Assembly (NCBI RefSeq): GCF_003634015.1
Contig: NZ_RBII01000002.1
Span: 1 to 64,000, forward strand
Source of the DNA: Litorimonas taeanensis
GTDB taxonomy: Bacteria > Pseudomonadota > Alphaproteobacteria > Caulobacterales > Maricaulaceae
Direction: 5' to 3'
Length of the DNA: 64,000 nucleotides
In this document: positions 8,547 to 17,221 of the stretch, in pieces
Layout: every line of letters starts with the position of its first letter
Position numbering within the stretch: the stretch's first letter is position 1
Position numbers and translations under genes: made by a program
The notes under the pieces: generated by a model
Told to the model about the DNA's origin: nothing
Database searches by the model: none
The model's input: the letters and a program-made list of their open reading frames with translations, nothing else

Positions 8547-10226
8547 ATGAGACCATCACCCCTGACCTTGTCCACACGAAGCCTTTTAGTAAGCGTGGCC
8601 GCCTTTACGTTAACCGCTTGTGGTGGAGGTTCTTCTAGCAGCCCAAGTCAAACACTTCCGCCGCCGCCGACGCCCCCCGTCAGCTCGGCACCGACTTGGA
8701 CAAAAGGTGTTTTCGAAGACCAGATGCAGTTCAAAAACCGCTGTGAAGTGGTACGCACGGGGACGGATTCCGAAGGGAATAGCTTTCCGGACGTCGCGGG
8801 CTCAACACTACAAGAAAACCATTGGCTTCGGTCTTGGTCGAATGAGACTTACCTGTGGAACCGAGAAATCGAAGATCAAAACCCTGCTAACTTTACGAGT
8901 CCTGTCGGGTATTTTGCAGAACTGAAAACCTTTGCCACAACGGCCTCTGGTGAGAGCAAAGACGACTTCCATTTCAGCCAACCTACGGCAGACTTTTTAG
9001 ACAGCCGTAATAATACGGCCAGTTCTGGCTATGGCGTTCGGTTTCGGGCTTTCCAATCCTCTCCGCCCAACCGTGACTTTCGCGTTCTTTACACAGAAAG
9101 TAATTCACCTGCCTCAGAAGTCGTCAATGGCAAAGTTCAATTTGCCCGCGGTGCCAGAATATTAGAGGTAGACGGAGCTGACCTGCTTAATGGCAATGAT
9201 ATTGACACTCTCAATGCTGGATTATTTCCGGCCACGGCGGGTGAAACACATACCTTCCGTATCCAAGACCCGGATGGTTCCGCCCCGCGCACAATTACGA
9301 TTATTTCTGAAGACATAGCCGCAGAACCCGTGAACCGTACGAAGGTCATAACCACACCTACGGGTAAGGTTGGATATATGTTATTCAACACCTTTAGTCC
9401 TTATGCCTCTGAAAAGTCTCTGGCGGATGGAATAACGGCCCTTAGCAATCAAGGCGTGAATGATTTCGTATTGGATTTGCGCTATAACGGCGGAGGGCTT
9501 TTGGCCGTCGCCGCTCAGCTAGGTTATATGGTCGCCGGCGATGCCAGAACAGCGGGTAAAACCTTTGAGCTTCTTCAATATAATGAAGACGCGAATGGTA
9601 CTGACCCAACAAGCAGCAGCAATGAGCAAGTACAGCCTTACCCATTTTATGATCAAGGCTTGGGCTTTTCACTGCCGCAGGGCCGCGACCTTGACACCCT
9701 CAACTTGCCAAGAGTCTTTGTACTTTCAACTGGCAGTACCTGTTCAGCCAGTGAAGCCGTTATTAACGGTTTACGGGGCATAGACGTTGAGGTCATCTTA
9801 ATCGGCGATATTACTTGCGGTAAACCTTATGGATTTTTACCGACAAGTAATTGCGGCGAGACCTATTACACAATTCAATTTCGGGGTGTGAACGAGAAGA
9901 ATTTTGGTGACTTTTCCGATGGATTTGTCCCCAATGATAATAGTTTTGGGTTTGGCGTTCGCTTAAATGGGTGTTCAGTCTCGGATGATCTGAGCACCGA
10001 ACTCGGTGATGAAAATGAAGCACTTTTAAAAACGGCTTTATATTATCGCGATAATAATAGCTGTCCTACTCAGGCCGTGACGAAGGCGTCTTCGAAATAT
10101 TTACCACCGCCTTCTATACACAATGATTACACGGATGCGTTTTCAATCTTCGTCCCTGAAGACAGGCCAGAAAATAGCCTTCCAAGACAAATTAAAGATG
10201 TCTCAATGCCAGGTGACAGTCGCTAA
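8547..10226 (+). CDS. Secreted lipoprotein, S41 (tail-specific/C-terminal processing) peptidase
   Basis: A 559-residue putative periplasmic or outer-membrane-anchored serine protease. The signal peptide ends in a lipobox (FTLTAC, Cys about residue 25) followed by GGGSSSS and a Pro-rich linker. A PDZ-like region is centred near residues 180-240. The S41 catalytic part contains FVLDLRYNGGG, the nucleophile motif GSTCSASE (Ser about residue 400) and Lys 426 in TCGKPYG, a Ser/Lys dyad. The extra cysteines around the active site (STCS, ITCGK) could form a disulfide. It is monocistronic: terminators or divergent genes lie on both sides. Confidence 0.87.
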   Translation: MRPSPLTLSTRSLLVSVAAFTLTACGGGSSSSPSQTLPPPPTPPVSSAPTWTKGVFEDQMQFKNRCEVVRTGTDSEGNSFPDVAGSTLQENHWLRSWSNETYLWNREIEDQNPANFTSPVGYFAELKTFATTASGESKDDFHFSQPTADFLDSRNNTASSGYGVRFRAFQSSPPNRDFRVLYTESNSPASEVVNGKVQFARGARILEVDGADLLNGNDIDTLNAGLFPATAGETHTFRIQDPDGSAPRTITIISEDIAAEPVNRTKVITTPTGKVGYMLFNTFSPYASEKSLADGITALSNQGVNDFVLDLRYNGGGLLAVAAQLGYMVAGDARTAGKTFELLQYNEDANGTDPTSSSNEQVQPYPFYDQGLGFSLPQGRDLDTLNLPRVFVLSTGSTCSASEAVINGLRGIDVEVILIGDITCGKPYGFLPTSNCGETYYTIQFRGVNEKNFGDFSDGFVPNDNSFGFGVRLNGCSVSDDLSTELGDENEALLKTALYYRDNNSCPTQAVTKASSKYLPPPSIHNDYTDAFSIFVPEDRPENSLPRQIKDVSMPGDSR

Positions 10227-10253
10227 CGACATCAGAGATGCTTAAGAGTCATT

Positions 10254-10281
10254 GTAAACCCCTCTTCGGAGGGGTTTACTT
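10254..10281. terminator. Bidirectional terminator
   Basis: GTAAACCCCTC, loop TTCG, GAGGGGTTTAC is a perfect 11-bp stem with a stable tetraloop. A short T/A flank lies on each side. It is placed between the convergent S41 protease and SNase-like genes and should stop transcription from both. Confidence 0.88.
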
Positions 10282-10287
10282 TTAGAT

Positions 10288-11097
10288 TTAACTCAGAGCT
10301 GAGTTTAATTGCTCAATGGCCTGAGGGTGATCTAGCCAAATGACGGGGCCATTATAGAGCTCCACCCAACCTCTAACGCGAAGTCTTAGCCCTTCCATAT
10401 TTGCCAAATCAAACCCGGCCTTTTCAAAGGTCTTTTTATGTTTTCGGGCAATAGAGACTGTAAAATCAGTCTTATAATTTGAGCCAAAATTCAGATATGT
10501 CTGTCCACGGATTTGGGCACTGGAAATAACCAAGCCCTCGACAATTTGAAAGCTATCAACATCCTGCGCTAATATATTCGGAGCAGGTGAGCGAATAGAA
10601 TAGTCTGCACTTTGCCATAACCCTCTTTGCGCGTCTCTGGCTTGGGCTTCCAATTTCAAGAGTTCATCTATCCGCCAAGCTGTCCCAGCATAAGAGCGTA
10701 CCCGCGCATAGCCCATTCGTACCATTTCTGCCTGCACCCATTGGTCTGGCGTGCCGTCAGGGCGTAACGTGAAAAGCTGTGCTAACGCACGGTCATATCG
10801 GTCTCGCTTGGCGCCTTGATAAAACAAACCAAGGGGGCGCGAATTTAAGAGTGTTAATATCGCATTTTTGGCTTCTGCAGAGAAGTCTGTCTTTAATTCG
10901 GGCGCAAAAATATTGGCCAAGCGAACACGTAATCCAGACTTTAAAACGATGCTATGTCCGTTGATGACGCGGGCCAACCGCCCATAGTCTTCGGGTTCAA
11001 TGTCATCAGCAACACTCAGTTGAGGCAGCGAGGCATAAGCGATACCGCATATTACGACGCCGCGCCGCGTCAGAGCTATGTTGCGTTTCTCTCTCAC
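10288..11097 (-). CDS. Thermonuclease (SNase)-like exported protein
   Basis: A 269-residue protein with an export signal; the N terminus contains a twin-arginine-like TRRGVV followed by a hydrophobic stretch, so either Tat or Sec export is possible. Residues about 40-165 match the SNase OB-fold: GRLARVINGHSIVLKSGLRV, RLANIFAPEL with SAEAKNAI (Arg and Glu positions of the active site), and KRDRYDRALAQLF (second Arg). An additional beta-rich domain of about 90 residues follows, seen in alphaproteobacterial relatives. Translation probably starts at GTG 11097. Substrate and role are unknown. Confidence 0.8.
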   Translation of the reverse strand: MREKRNIALTRRGVVICGIAYASLPQLSVADDIEPEDYGRLARVINGHSIVLKSGLRVRLANIFAPELKTDFSAEAKNAILTLLNSRPLGLFYQGAKRDRYDRALAQLFTLRPDGTPDQWVQAEMVRMGYARVRSYAGTAWRIDELLKLEAQARDAQRGLWQSADYSIRSPAPNILAQDVDSFQIVEGLVISSAQIRGQTYLNFGSNYKTDFTVSIARKHKKTFEKAGFDLANMEGLRLRVRGWVELYNGPVIWLDHPQAIEQLNSALS

Positions 11098-11156
11098 ACC
11101 GCCTTATGAAAGCAAAAATGAAAAGAGTCGAATCGCGCATCGCCGAAAATGATAGA

Positions 11157-11188
11157 GGAAAAGCGGGGCGGATAAGTTAGGCCGCCCC
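11157..11188 (-). terminator. Terminator of the YceI-family gene
   Basis: GGGGCGG and CCGCCCC at 11165-11188 form a 7-bp GC stem. On the minus strand it is followed by GCTTTTCC. It lies 10 nt beyond the YceI stop. Confidence 0.7.
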
Positions 11189-11198
11189 ATGAACGGCG

Positions 11199-11972
11199 TT
11201 AATCGGCCTTTTTAAATTCCACCTCGACTGTGATTTCAACATCATCGCCAACATGCGGCACATATTTACCGACATTAAAATCAGAGCGTTTCAAGCTGGC
11301 GGTTGCGGAAATCCCAAACATATCGACTTGGCTACGAGAGTCTTTCCCGACCTTGTTCACACGCCCTGAAAAGACAACAGGCTTGGTGACGCCTTTAATG
11401 GTCATATCTCCAGTGACAGAGCCAGAGCCCATAAGCACATGGTTTATCTCCGTGCTTTCAAATGTAATTTCTGGAAAAGCTTCGGCTTCGAAGAAATCAG
11501 CGCTTTTTAAATGATCATCAAAAGCCGCGACCCCACTATCGATGGACTCAACGGGAATAGTCACTGTCAAAGCTGAGTTCTCTGGGTTGTCATTGTCGAA
11601 AATCACTGTCGCATTTGTTTCGCCCCATCTTAAAATTGGTTTTGAATAACCTTGGTGAGAATAGCTAAACGCTACATAGGCATGGCCTTGGTCAGACGTA
11701 TATGTTCCTGAAGGCAGGGCTTCTAAATCGGCTCCTGGCTTGTCGATTTTCGACGCAATATCTGTTGTGACTTCTGAGGCTTTGGTTTTCGCTGCGGTAA
11801 CAGCATCTTTTGTTGCTTCGCTCGCAGAAGTCGCCGTCTCTTGTACCTGATCAGCAAAGGCTTCGGCTTGTTGCTCGGCTTGGGAACACCCTATTAAAAC
11901 CGTAAGGGCCGTACCCGTTACAGCCAGTTTCGATAAACTACTTATTTGACGATTAATATTTCCAAGTTTCAT
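11199..11972 (-). CDS. YceI family lipoprotein
   Basis: A 257-residue protein. The signal peptide ends in a lipobox-like VLIGC. Next come an Ala/Thr/Glu helical linker of about 55 residues (QAEAFADQVQETATSASEAT...) and a YceI lipocalin-like barrel starting at GTYTSDQGHAYVAFSYSH. Conserved strands include VTIPVESIDSG, FDDHLKSADFF, FPEITFEST and DMTIKGVTKPVVF. YceI proteins bind isoprenoid or amphiphilic ligands in the periplasm. A strong AAAGGAGTG ribosome-binding site precedes the ATG. The helical stalk may hold the barrel off the membrane. Confidence 0.9.
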   Translation of the reverse strand: MKLGNINRQISSLSKLAVTGTALTVLIGCSQAEQQAEAFADQVQETATSASEATKDAVTAAKTKASEVTTDIASKIDKPGADLEALPSGTYTSDQGHAYVAFSYSHQGYSKPILRWGETNATVIFDNDNPENSALTVTIPVESIDSGVAAFDDHLKSADFFEAEAFPEITFESTEINHVLMGSGSVTGDMTIKGVTKPVVFSGRVNKVGKDSRSQVDMFGISATASLKRSDFNVGKYVPHVGDDVEITVEVEFKKAD

Positions 11973-12030
11973 AAATTCACTCCTTTAGTTTTATACGTGA
12001 CTCAGAGCGTATCGTTCCGAAACATCACAT

Positions 12031-13323
12031 TCATATTGAAGACCTGTCATAGCTATTTAATTTTCCTTCAAAAGCCGTCCAATCATCGTGTTCTGCAATA
12101 GGTTCCCATAAAGCCCCTATGTCTTCATAAATAAGGCTCGCTGGCACCTCAGCCATCGGCTTAGCCTTACAAATATCATATGCTGAATAGGCCTGTTTCC
12201 AATCCGAAAAAGCGGCCCCGTAAAGACCATCATCTTCGGGCGCGCCGCCGCACCAATCATGCCAAAATTGCGGCCAGCTTACTTGGCTTTCTTCCAGAAT
12301 TTGAAACGTCGAAAGAACGAACTCTGTATCTGTTTTTAACGCTTTGGGCACAAGGCCGAGGCGCGCAAAGACATGATTACGAAGTGATGTTTGATAGGCC
12401 GAAGAATACCGTTCAAGCGATTTCAACAAATCCTGATCATCCACGATTAAAGATAAGCTCTGTGCCAATTGTGCTAAATTCCAATACATAATTTCAGGCT
12501 GGCGAGAGAAGCGGTATAAGCCGTTATGATCAAAATATGCCGCAGTCATATGTGGCTTCATTGTTGGCAAAAACCGATACGGCCCATAATCAAAACTTTC
12601 GCCCGTTATGTTCATATTGTCCGTGTTCATTACGCCGTGAACAAATCCCGCAGCCATCCATCCTGCAACCATATCGGCACTTGTTTCGCAGACCTGTTCT
12701 AAGAGGTCGGCTCCGTTTTTGGCCTCTGGATAAAAATGGCGGATACAATAATGGATGAGGCTCTCTAACCCGTCTACATCTTCTAAAAAAGCCAGACGTT
12801 GAAACGTTCCAAACCGTATATGGCTATGATTACAGCGCACCATTACGGCCGAGCGCGTCGGTGACGGTTCATCTCCGCGTATAAGCGCCTCTCCTGTTTC
12901 TATGAGGCTAAGCGTACGCGAGGTATTCATCCCTAAATGTTCAAGATAGCGCGTGGCTAAAACTTCTCTCACCCCGCCTAACAGGGTCAAGCGTCCATCA
13001 CCCCGCCGTGAATATGGCGTTTGTCCAGACCCTTTCGTCCCCAAATCTAACAAACGCCCCTTTGCGTCCAAGAGCTGGGCAAATAAAAACCCACGCCCAT
13101 CCCCTAATTCTGGATTATATTGTCGAAATTGATGGCCATGATATCGCATAGCCAATGGCTGTGATAAGCTATTCGGCAAGGGCGAGAATCGTCCAAAGTG
13201 CTTTACCCAATCACTGTCCGATATCGGCAACCCTAGAGCTGCGGCCAAAGATTTATCAGCATATCGAATTTGGGTTTTCGGGAAATCAGCCGCGCTCACA
13301 GGGTCATAAAACCCTTCACCCAA
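12031..13323 (-). CDS. selO: Protein adenylyltransferase SelO family (YdiU/UPF0061), start uncertain
   Basis: A pseudokinase-fold enzyme that AMPylates proteins. Visible motifs: MRYHGHQFRQYNPELGDGRG, LGTKGSGQTPYSRRGDGR (catalytic Lys), GGVREVL, HGVMNTDNM (catalytic Asp), and FDYGPYRF (metal-binding Asp). At about 430 residues it is shorter than the usual 480, and the C terminus lacks the conserved tail ending in Cys-Ser-Ser or Sec. The start is unusual: the best available codon is a TTG at 13323. SelO-like sequence (ITYQPSTAIYELGEGFYDPV) continues upstream with no ATG or GTG before the 3' end of the esterase gene. Confidence 0.85.
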   Translation of the reverse strand: MGEGFYDPVSAADFPKTQIRYADKSLAAALGLPISDSDWVKHFGRFSPLPNSLSQPLAMRYHGHQFRQYNPELGDGRGFLFAQLLDAKGRLLDLGTKGSGQTPYSRRGDGRLTLLGGVREVLATRYLEHLGMNTSRTLSLIETGEALIRGDEPSPTRSAVMVRCNHSHIRFGTFQRLAFLEDVDGLESLIHYCIRHFYPEAKNGADLLEQVCETSADMVAGWMAAGFVHGVMNTDNMNITGESFDYGPYRFLPTMKPHMTAAYFDHNGLYRFSRQPEIMYWNLAQLAQSLSLIVDDQDLLKSLERYSSAYQTSLRNHVFARLGLVPKALKTDTEFVLSTFQILEESQVSWPQFWHDWCGGAPEDDGLYGAAFSDWKQAYSAYDICKAKPMAEVPASLIYEDIGALWEPIAEHDDWTAFEGKLNSYDRSSI

Positions 13324-13352
13324 TTCATAAATCGCCGTGGAAGGTTGGTAGG

Positions 13353-14345
13353 TTATACAGAAGCCTTTTTGTCTGAAGTTGATGCCACGTCAGAGGTAGA
13401 GCCATAGGTGCCCGCTGGGATATATTTGCGTACGAATTCAGCAACATCAAGCGGGATGGTTCGCCCTTTTGGAAAGGCTCGAGAGAAATTTAAAAAGCCA
13501 TGTGGCATAGCTTTCTCGTGGTGGTAATGTACCTGAACGCCTTGTCGACGAAGATTATCCGCATAGAGCTTTCCTTCATCACGCAGCGGATCCAACCCAC
13601 ATGTCAAAACATAAGCGGGCGGAAGATTTTTCAAATCGGTTTCGAATAAAGGGGATAAGCGGGTTTCTTTAGGGTCGGCTCCGGCCACATAATGCTCATC
13701 GATAAATTTCAAGGCCATAAAACCAAGTTGTAGCCAGTCTTGCGGCCCAGGTTTTGGAGGTTTGAAATTCACCAATTGCATAAGCGGGTACAGCAAGATT
13801 TGTAATTGTAAGTCCTTGCGATATTTTTGCGCCAAATAAGCGCTCATATTACCGCCTGCGCTATCACCGCCAATTGAGAGTTGTTTTGGATCTATGCCGT
13901 AAGCATCCGCGCCCTTACCCTCTAAGGCCCATTTTAAAACGTGCTCACAATCCATCGGGCCCGCTGGGTAAGGGTGTTCAGGTGCCAAACGGTAATCTAC
14001 AGATAACACACGTATATTCGCGCCATTGGCAATCCGCAGTGCGATGCCTTCATGACTTTCAATCGAGCATGTAACAAACCCGCCGCCATGTAAGTAAATC
14101 AATGTAGGCCCAGCTTCTGCGCTTGCGCCGAATGGAATATATAGCCGCACAGGGACATCGCAATCATCGCAAGCCTCGCTCGGGACATTAAAATCAAGCG
14201 TATCCCGCATTTTCGGGCCGGGATGATCAAACTGATTGGTTAAGCGACGTAAATTATTGTGAATCGCATATATACGGTCAGGATCGAATTTTAATCGATC
14301 CAATTTTTCTCGCAAATTTTCAGCAAACTCTCTGGGCGTAATCAT
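13353..14345 (-). CDS. Alpha/beta hydrolase, hormone-sensitive lipase (family IV) type esterase
   Basis: A 330-residue carboxylesterase. The oxyanion motif HGGGF is at residues 86-90, the nucleophile Ser162 is in GGDSAGG, and Asp252 (CGLDPLRDEG) with His282 (MPHGF) complete the triad. DYRLAPEHPYPAG is the family IV signature. No signal peptide is evident, so it is probably cytosolic. It lies in the leftward group acyl-CoA synthetase, DUF924, esterase, SelO, with the SelO reading frame beginning at its stop codon. The natural ester is unknown; a lipid role is suggested by the acyl-CoA synthetase. Confidence 0.88.
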   Translation of the reverse strand: MITPREFAENLREKLDRLKFDPDRIYAIHNNLRRLTNQFDHPGPKMRDTLDFNVPSEACDDCDVPVRLYIPFGASAEAGPTLIYLHGGGFVTCSIESHEGIALRIANGANIRVLSVDYRLAPEHPYPAGPMDCEHVLKWALEGKGADAYGIDPKQLSIGGDSAGGNMSAYLAQKYRKDLQLQILLYPLMQLVNFKPPKPGPQDWLQLGFMALKFIDEHYVAGADPKETRLSPLFETDLKNLPPAYVLTCGLDPLRDEGKLYADNLRRQGVQVHYHHEKAMPHGFLNFSRAFPKGRTIPLDVAEFVRKYIPAGTYGSTSDVASTSDKKASV

Positions 14346-14423
14346 AGCCTCTCTATACCGTTAAGGCGAATAAGCGCATAGCACGAAGTGCAATAAAGCT
14401 ACAATTTTGCCAGTTCGACAGTA

Positions 14424-14981
14424 TTAGGGCGCATATCCACCATTCGCTAAAAACGCGTTTTCTTCAGGCGTAGATTCTCGCCCTAATGCCGCATTGCGGT
14501 GAGGAAAACGGCCGAACTCTCGAATAAGCTTTCGATGCGCCTTTGCGTGAAATAAGGTATTCGCGTCATCAAGGCGCGCATCGCAAAGCCTGACGCATTG
14601 ATCTTGCATCCCAATATCTTCGCTATGCATGAACGGCATATAGATAAAAGCGCGCCGCGCTTGGGGAACTTTCAAATCCCATGTTTTATCAACGCAGCGC
14701 TGCGCGACACCCAGCGCCAAGTCATCCCAAACAAAGGCGCCCCGCGTGCCGCGATACATATTTCGAGGAAATTGATCGAGGAGAATAACTAAGGCTAGGG
14801 CTGAATCAGGCGAGCCTTCCCATTGATGCGTTGCGTGTTTCATCAGTGCCGAGGCCTCGGTCATAGCGGCTGATTCGAAACGACGGCGGATTAATCCATC
14901 AAACGCATCAGTCGCTTTAAACCAGAGTTTAGAGTCTATCTCTTCGAACCAAAACTTTAGAACAGACGATGGATTATTCAT
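14424..14981 (-). CDS. DUF924 family protein
   Basis: A 185-residue soluble helical protein. It opens with the conserved VLKFWFEEIDSKLWFKAT. It contains LALVILLDQFPRNMYRGT, FIYMPFMHSED, and ends with FPHRNAALGRESTPEEN-FLANGGY, the DUF924 signatures. The fold is TPR-like; no function is established. It starts 34 bp after the acyl-CoA synthetase stop on the same strand, so the two are probably co-transcribed. Confidence 0.9.
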   Translation of the reverse strand: MNNPSSVLKFWFEEIDSKLWFKATDAFDGLIRRRFESAAMTEASALMKHATHQWEGSPDSALALVILLDQFPRNMYRGTRGAFVWDDLALGVAQRCVDKTWDLKVPQARRAFIYMPFMHSEDIGMQDQCVRLCDARLDDANTLFHAKAHRKLIREFGRFPHRNAALGRESTPEENAFLANGGYAP

Positions 14982-15015
14982 GATCGTGGATTATTCATGG
15001 CGACACATTGACGAA

Positions 15016-16830
15016 TTAAAGCCGTATGTCACCATTATTAATTTTTTCAAATGTCTCCGCATCAATCGGCTTAAACATGCCACTGGCCGTATCAGCATAA
15101 TATAGTGGCTCGGATACATTAGCAGGATCAAACCCCGCTTTGACCAAATTCGTTTTTTTGAACTTAAATGTAGAGGTCGTATCTGATTCATTTGAAAGAC
15201 GCAGGAAGACGGGACGCGCATAAAATGGCAATTGAGCGTTAATAATGTCCCATAACTTCTCTAGATCAATTTCGACTTCGCTAACCAGAGATGCCATACC
15301 CGCCCGTCCATCATAACCAGGCACTTCAACACCATAGACATTGGCTTGGGTTATACCTTCATACTTCGACAAAACAGCCGCGACTTCGCCTGTTGCCACG
15401 TTCTCGGCTTTCCAGCGATAAGTATCGCCAACGCGGTCCATGAAATAATAATACCCCAGCTTATCCCGCTTCATCAGGTCGCCTGTACGGAACCAAGCAT
15501 CATCCTTTTTGAAAACATTATGTAAGATTTTCTTTTGCGTTGCGGATTTATTCTCATATCCATCAAAACGGAAGCGCGCATCATCAGACCGTATCTCGCC
15601 GATAACTTCGCCCACTTCATCAACATCAGCTCTGACGCAGAAACCATCAGACCCGCGCGGGTTTTCTTCTGTGTCCACATCAAATCGGATGATGTCGATA
15701 TTAAACTTAAACTTCAGATAGTCAGGAACGCGCCCTACCGCGCCAATCGGCCCGTCGACATTAATCAGGCTCACATTGCCTTCTGTCGCGCCGTAAAATT
15801 CAATGACATGCGGAATATTAAAGCGTTTTACAAAACCTTCCCATACCTCTGGGCGCAATCCATTACCGATAGCCCATTTGATTTTATGTTCACGCTCCAA
15901 CGGGTGAGCAGGAGTCGATAATAAAAACCGGCATAGTTCTCCGACATACGTAAATTGCGTCGCACCGTGACGGACTGCTTCGTCCCAAAATTTTGTAGCT
16001 GAGAATTTTGATTGAACGATAACAGCGCCGCCATTTGTCAAAGCGCAGCCTACCCCCACCAAGCCGCCCGTGGCATGATAAAGCGGGAGAACCATCATCA
16101 TACGGTCTGTCGGCCCTGATTTTGCGCCCGATCCAAGCCCGCGCATATAATTCTGAGCCCGCACATGTGTGACCTTGGCCGCCTTTGGCAAGCCTGTCGT
16201 ACCAGAGGTAAACATTTTCATTGCCATACCGCCCGCTGTCAAACCTTCGCGTAAGGCTTTTTCAGGGCGATGCGGAACGATCTCACTCACGGCGTGATCG
16301 AAACTCTCATAGCCGCTTAATTCACCGAAAGCGGCCCACACTTTTAATTCAACTTTCAGCTCTTTCTTGGCCGTTTCCCATTGGTCGACCATTTCGTGAT
16401 CCATAATCAAATGGGCCGCTTCAGAAATATTGACGCAATGCGCAAGAGCAGAGCCTGAGAGTTGAAAGTTAAGCAAAGCTGGCGTGACACCTAATTTAGA
16501 TAAACCAAACCAGAGCGCAACATACTCCAGCCGGTTCCTTACAAAAACAGCAACCGTGTCTCCTGCTTTCAAACTTAGTTTTTGCCCCCAACCGGCTACT
16601 TTATTGGCATATGTTTCGAACTCATCATATGTCCATTGACGGTCGTCCTCTATAAAGGCGATATTAGAGCCAAACGCATCCACGCGGCGCTCAAGTTCAT
16701 CGGCAATTAAGTGATTACTCTCTGCATCCACATCTTTAACAGATTTCAGCATTCGCAATAAGCCACCTATATATTTGGCTTCACGTTTTACTGTCTTGAG
16801 AATCCCCATGGTTTTTCCGATCAATGTCAT
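15016..16830 (-). CDS. Long-chain/very-long-chain acyl-CoA synthetase (FATP/FadD6-like)
   Basis: An ANL-superfamily adenylate-forming enzyme of 604 residues that activates fatty acids as acyl-AMP then acyl-CoA. The P-loop is FTSGTTGLPKAAKVTH; FYGATEGN is the adenine-binding motif; WFRTGDLMKRDKLGYYYF and DRVGDTYRWKAENVAT mark the hinge and C-terminal domain and are characteristic of the very-long-chain (SLC27/FATP) branch. An alternative start is the ATG at 16809 (MGILKTVK), preceded by GGAAAA. It heads the leftward group with DUF924 and the esterase. Confidence 0.9.
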   Translation of the reverse strand: MTLIGKTMGILKTVKREAKYIGGLLRMLKSVKDVDAESNHLIADELERRVDAFGSNIAFIEDDRQWTYDEFETYANKVAGWGQKLSLKAGDTVAVFVRNRLEYVALWFGLSKLGVTPALLNFQLSGSALAHCVNISEAAHLIMDHEMVDQWETAKKELKVELKVWAAFGELSGYESFDHAVSEIVPHRPEKALREGLTAGGMAMKMFTSGTTGLPKAAKVTHVRAQNYMRGLGSGAKSGPTDRMMMVLPLYHATGGLVGVGCALTNGGAVIVQSKFSATKFWDEAVRHGATQFTYVGELCRFLLSTPAHPLEREHKIKWAIGNGLRPEVWEGFVKRFNIPHVIEFYGATEGNVSLINVDGPIGAVGRVPDYLKFKFNIDIIRFDVDTEENPRGSDGFCVRADVDEVGEVIGEIRSDDARFRFDGYENKSATQKKILHNVFKKDDAWFRTGDLMKRDKLGYYYFMDRVGDTYRWKAENVATGEVAAVLSKYEGITQANVYGVEVPGYDGRAGMASLVSEVEIDLEKLWDIINAQLPFYARPVFLRLSNESDTTSTFKFKKTNLVKAGFDPANVSEPLYYADTASGMFKPIDAETFEKINNGDIRL

Positions 16831-16961
16831 ATTTACGGGCCATTAAGCCCTGTTTTTTGCGGACAATAAAGCCCTGTGGTAATGGGTCAAGCAAACGGCA
16901 TTATTCAACACAGCATAGCTTGTGTTCAAAGAGCTATGGCAAATTTAGCTTAAGGTTTGAA

Positions 16962-17084
16962 CAAAGAAAAACCCGGTTGCTTATGCGGGCAACCGGGTTG
17001 AATTTCTAACCTAATGAGCAATAGGCTTCAGTGGGAGCTGAAACCCATCGTGAGAATGTCAGAGTTATGCGGCTCCGATATTCC
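16962..17084 (-). ncRNA. Candidate small RNA driven by a sigma-54 promoter
   Basis: On the minus strand a near-consensus sigma-54 element (17095-17111) is followed, about 110 nt later, by an intrinsic terminator. AACCCGGTTGC and GCAACCGGGTT (16970-16980 and 16989-16999) form a perfect 11-bp stem, then TTTTTCTTTG. Inside the predicted transcript is a second hairpin, GGTTTCAG, loop CTCCCA, CTGAAGCC (17024-17045), which displays a C-rich, Shine-Dalgarno-complementary loop. There is no credible reading frame. The 5' end (about 17084) is inferred from the promoter. An alternative is that the terminator simply ends the 3' UTR of the arginine-rich gene. Confidence 0.55.
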
Positions 17085-17094
17085 CTTTTATAAT

Positions 17095-17111
17095 TGCAAA
17101 GCCCATGCCAA
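17095..17111 (-). promoter_or_regulatory. Sigma-54 (RpoN) promoter, -24/-12
   Basis: The minus strand reads TTGGCATGGGCTTTGCA. Compared with the consensus TGGCACGN4TTGCW it keeps GG at -24 and GC at -12 with correct spacing and has one mismatch (T for C in TGGCAC). No sigma-70 pair with 16-18 bp spacing fits the same stretch. Confidence 0.6.
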
Positions 17112-17221
17112 GTTTTTTAGGCGAAAATAATTCAAATTAACGCCCAAAAAGAGAGGGTTTGAACAAAACGGGACAATAGCTGTGCCGTTTTGAAACAAAA
17201 TCTTACGCTTCTTCAAAAATC

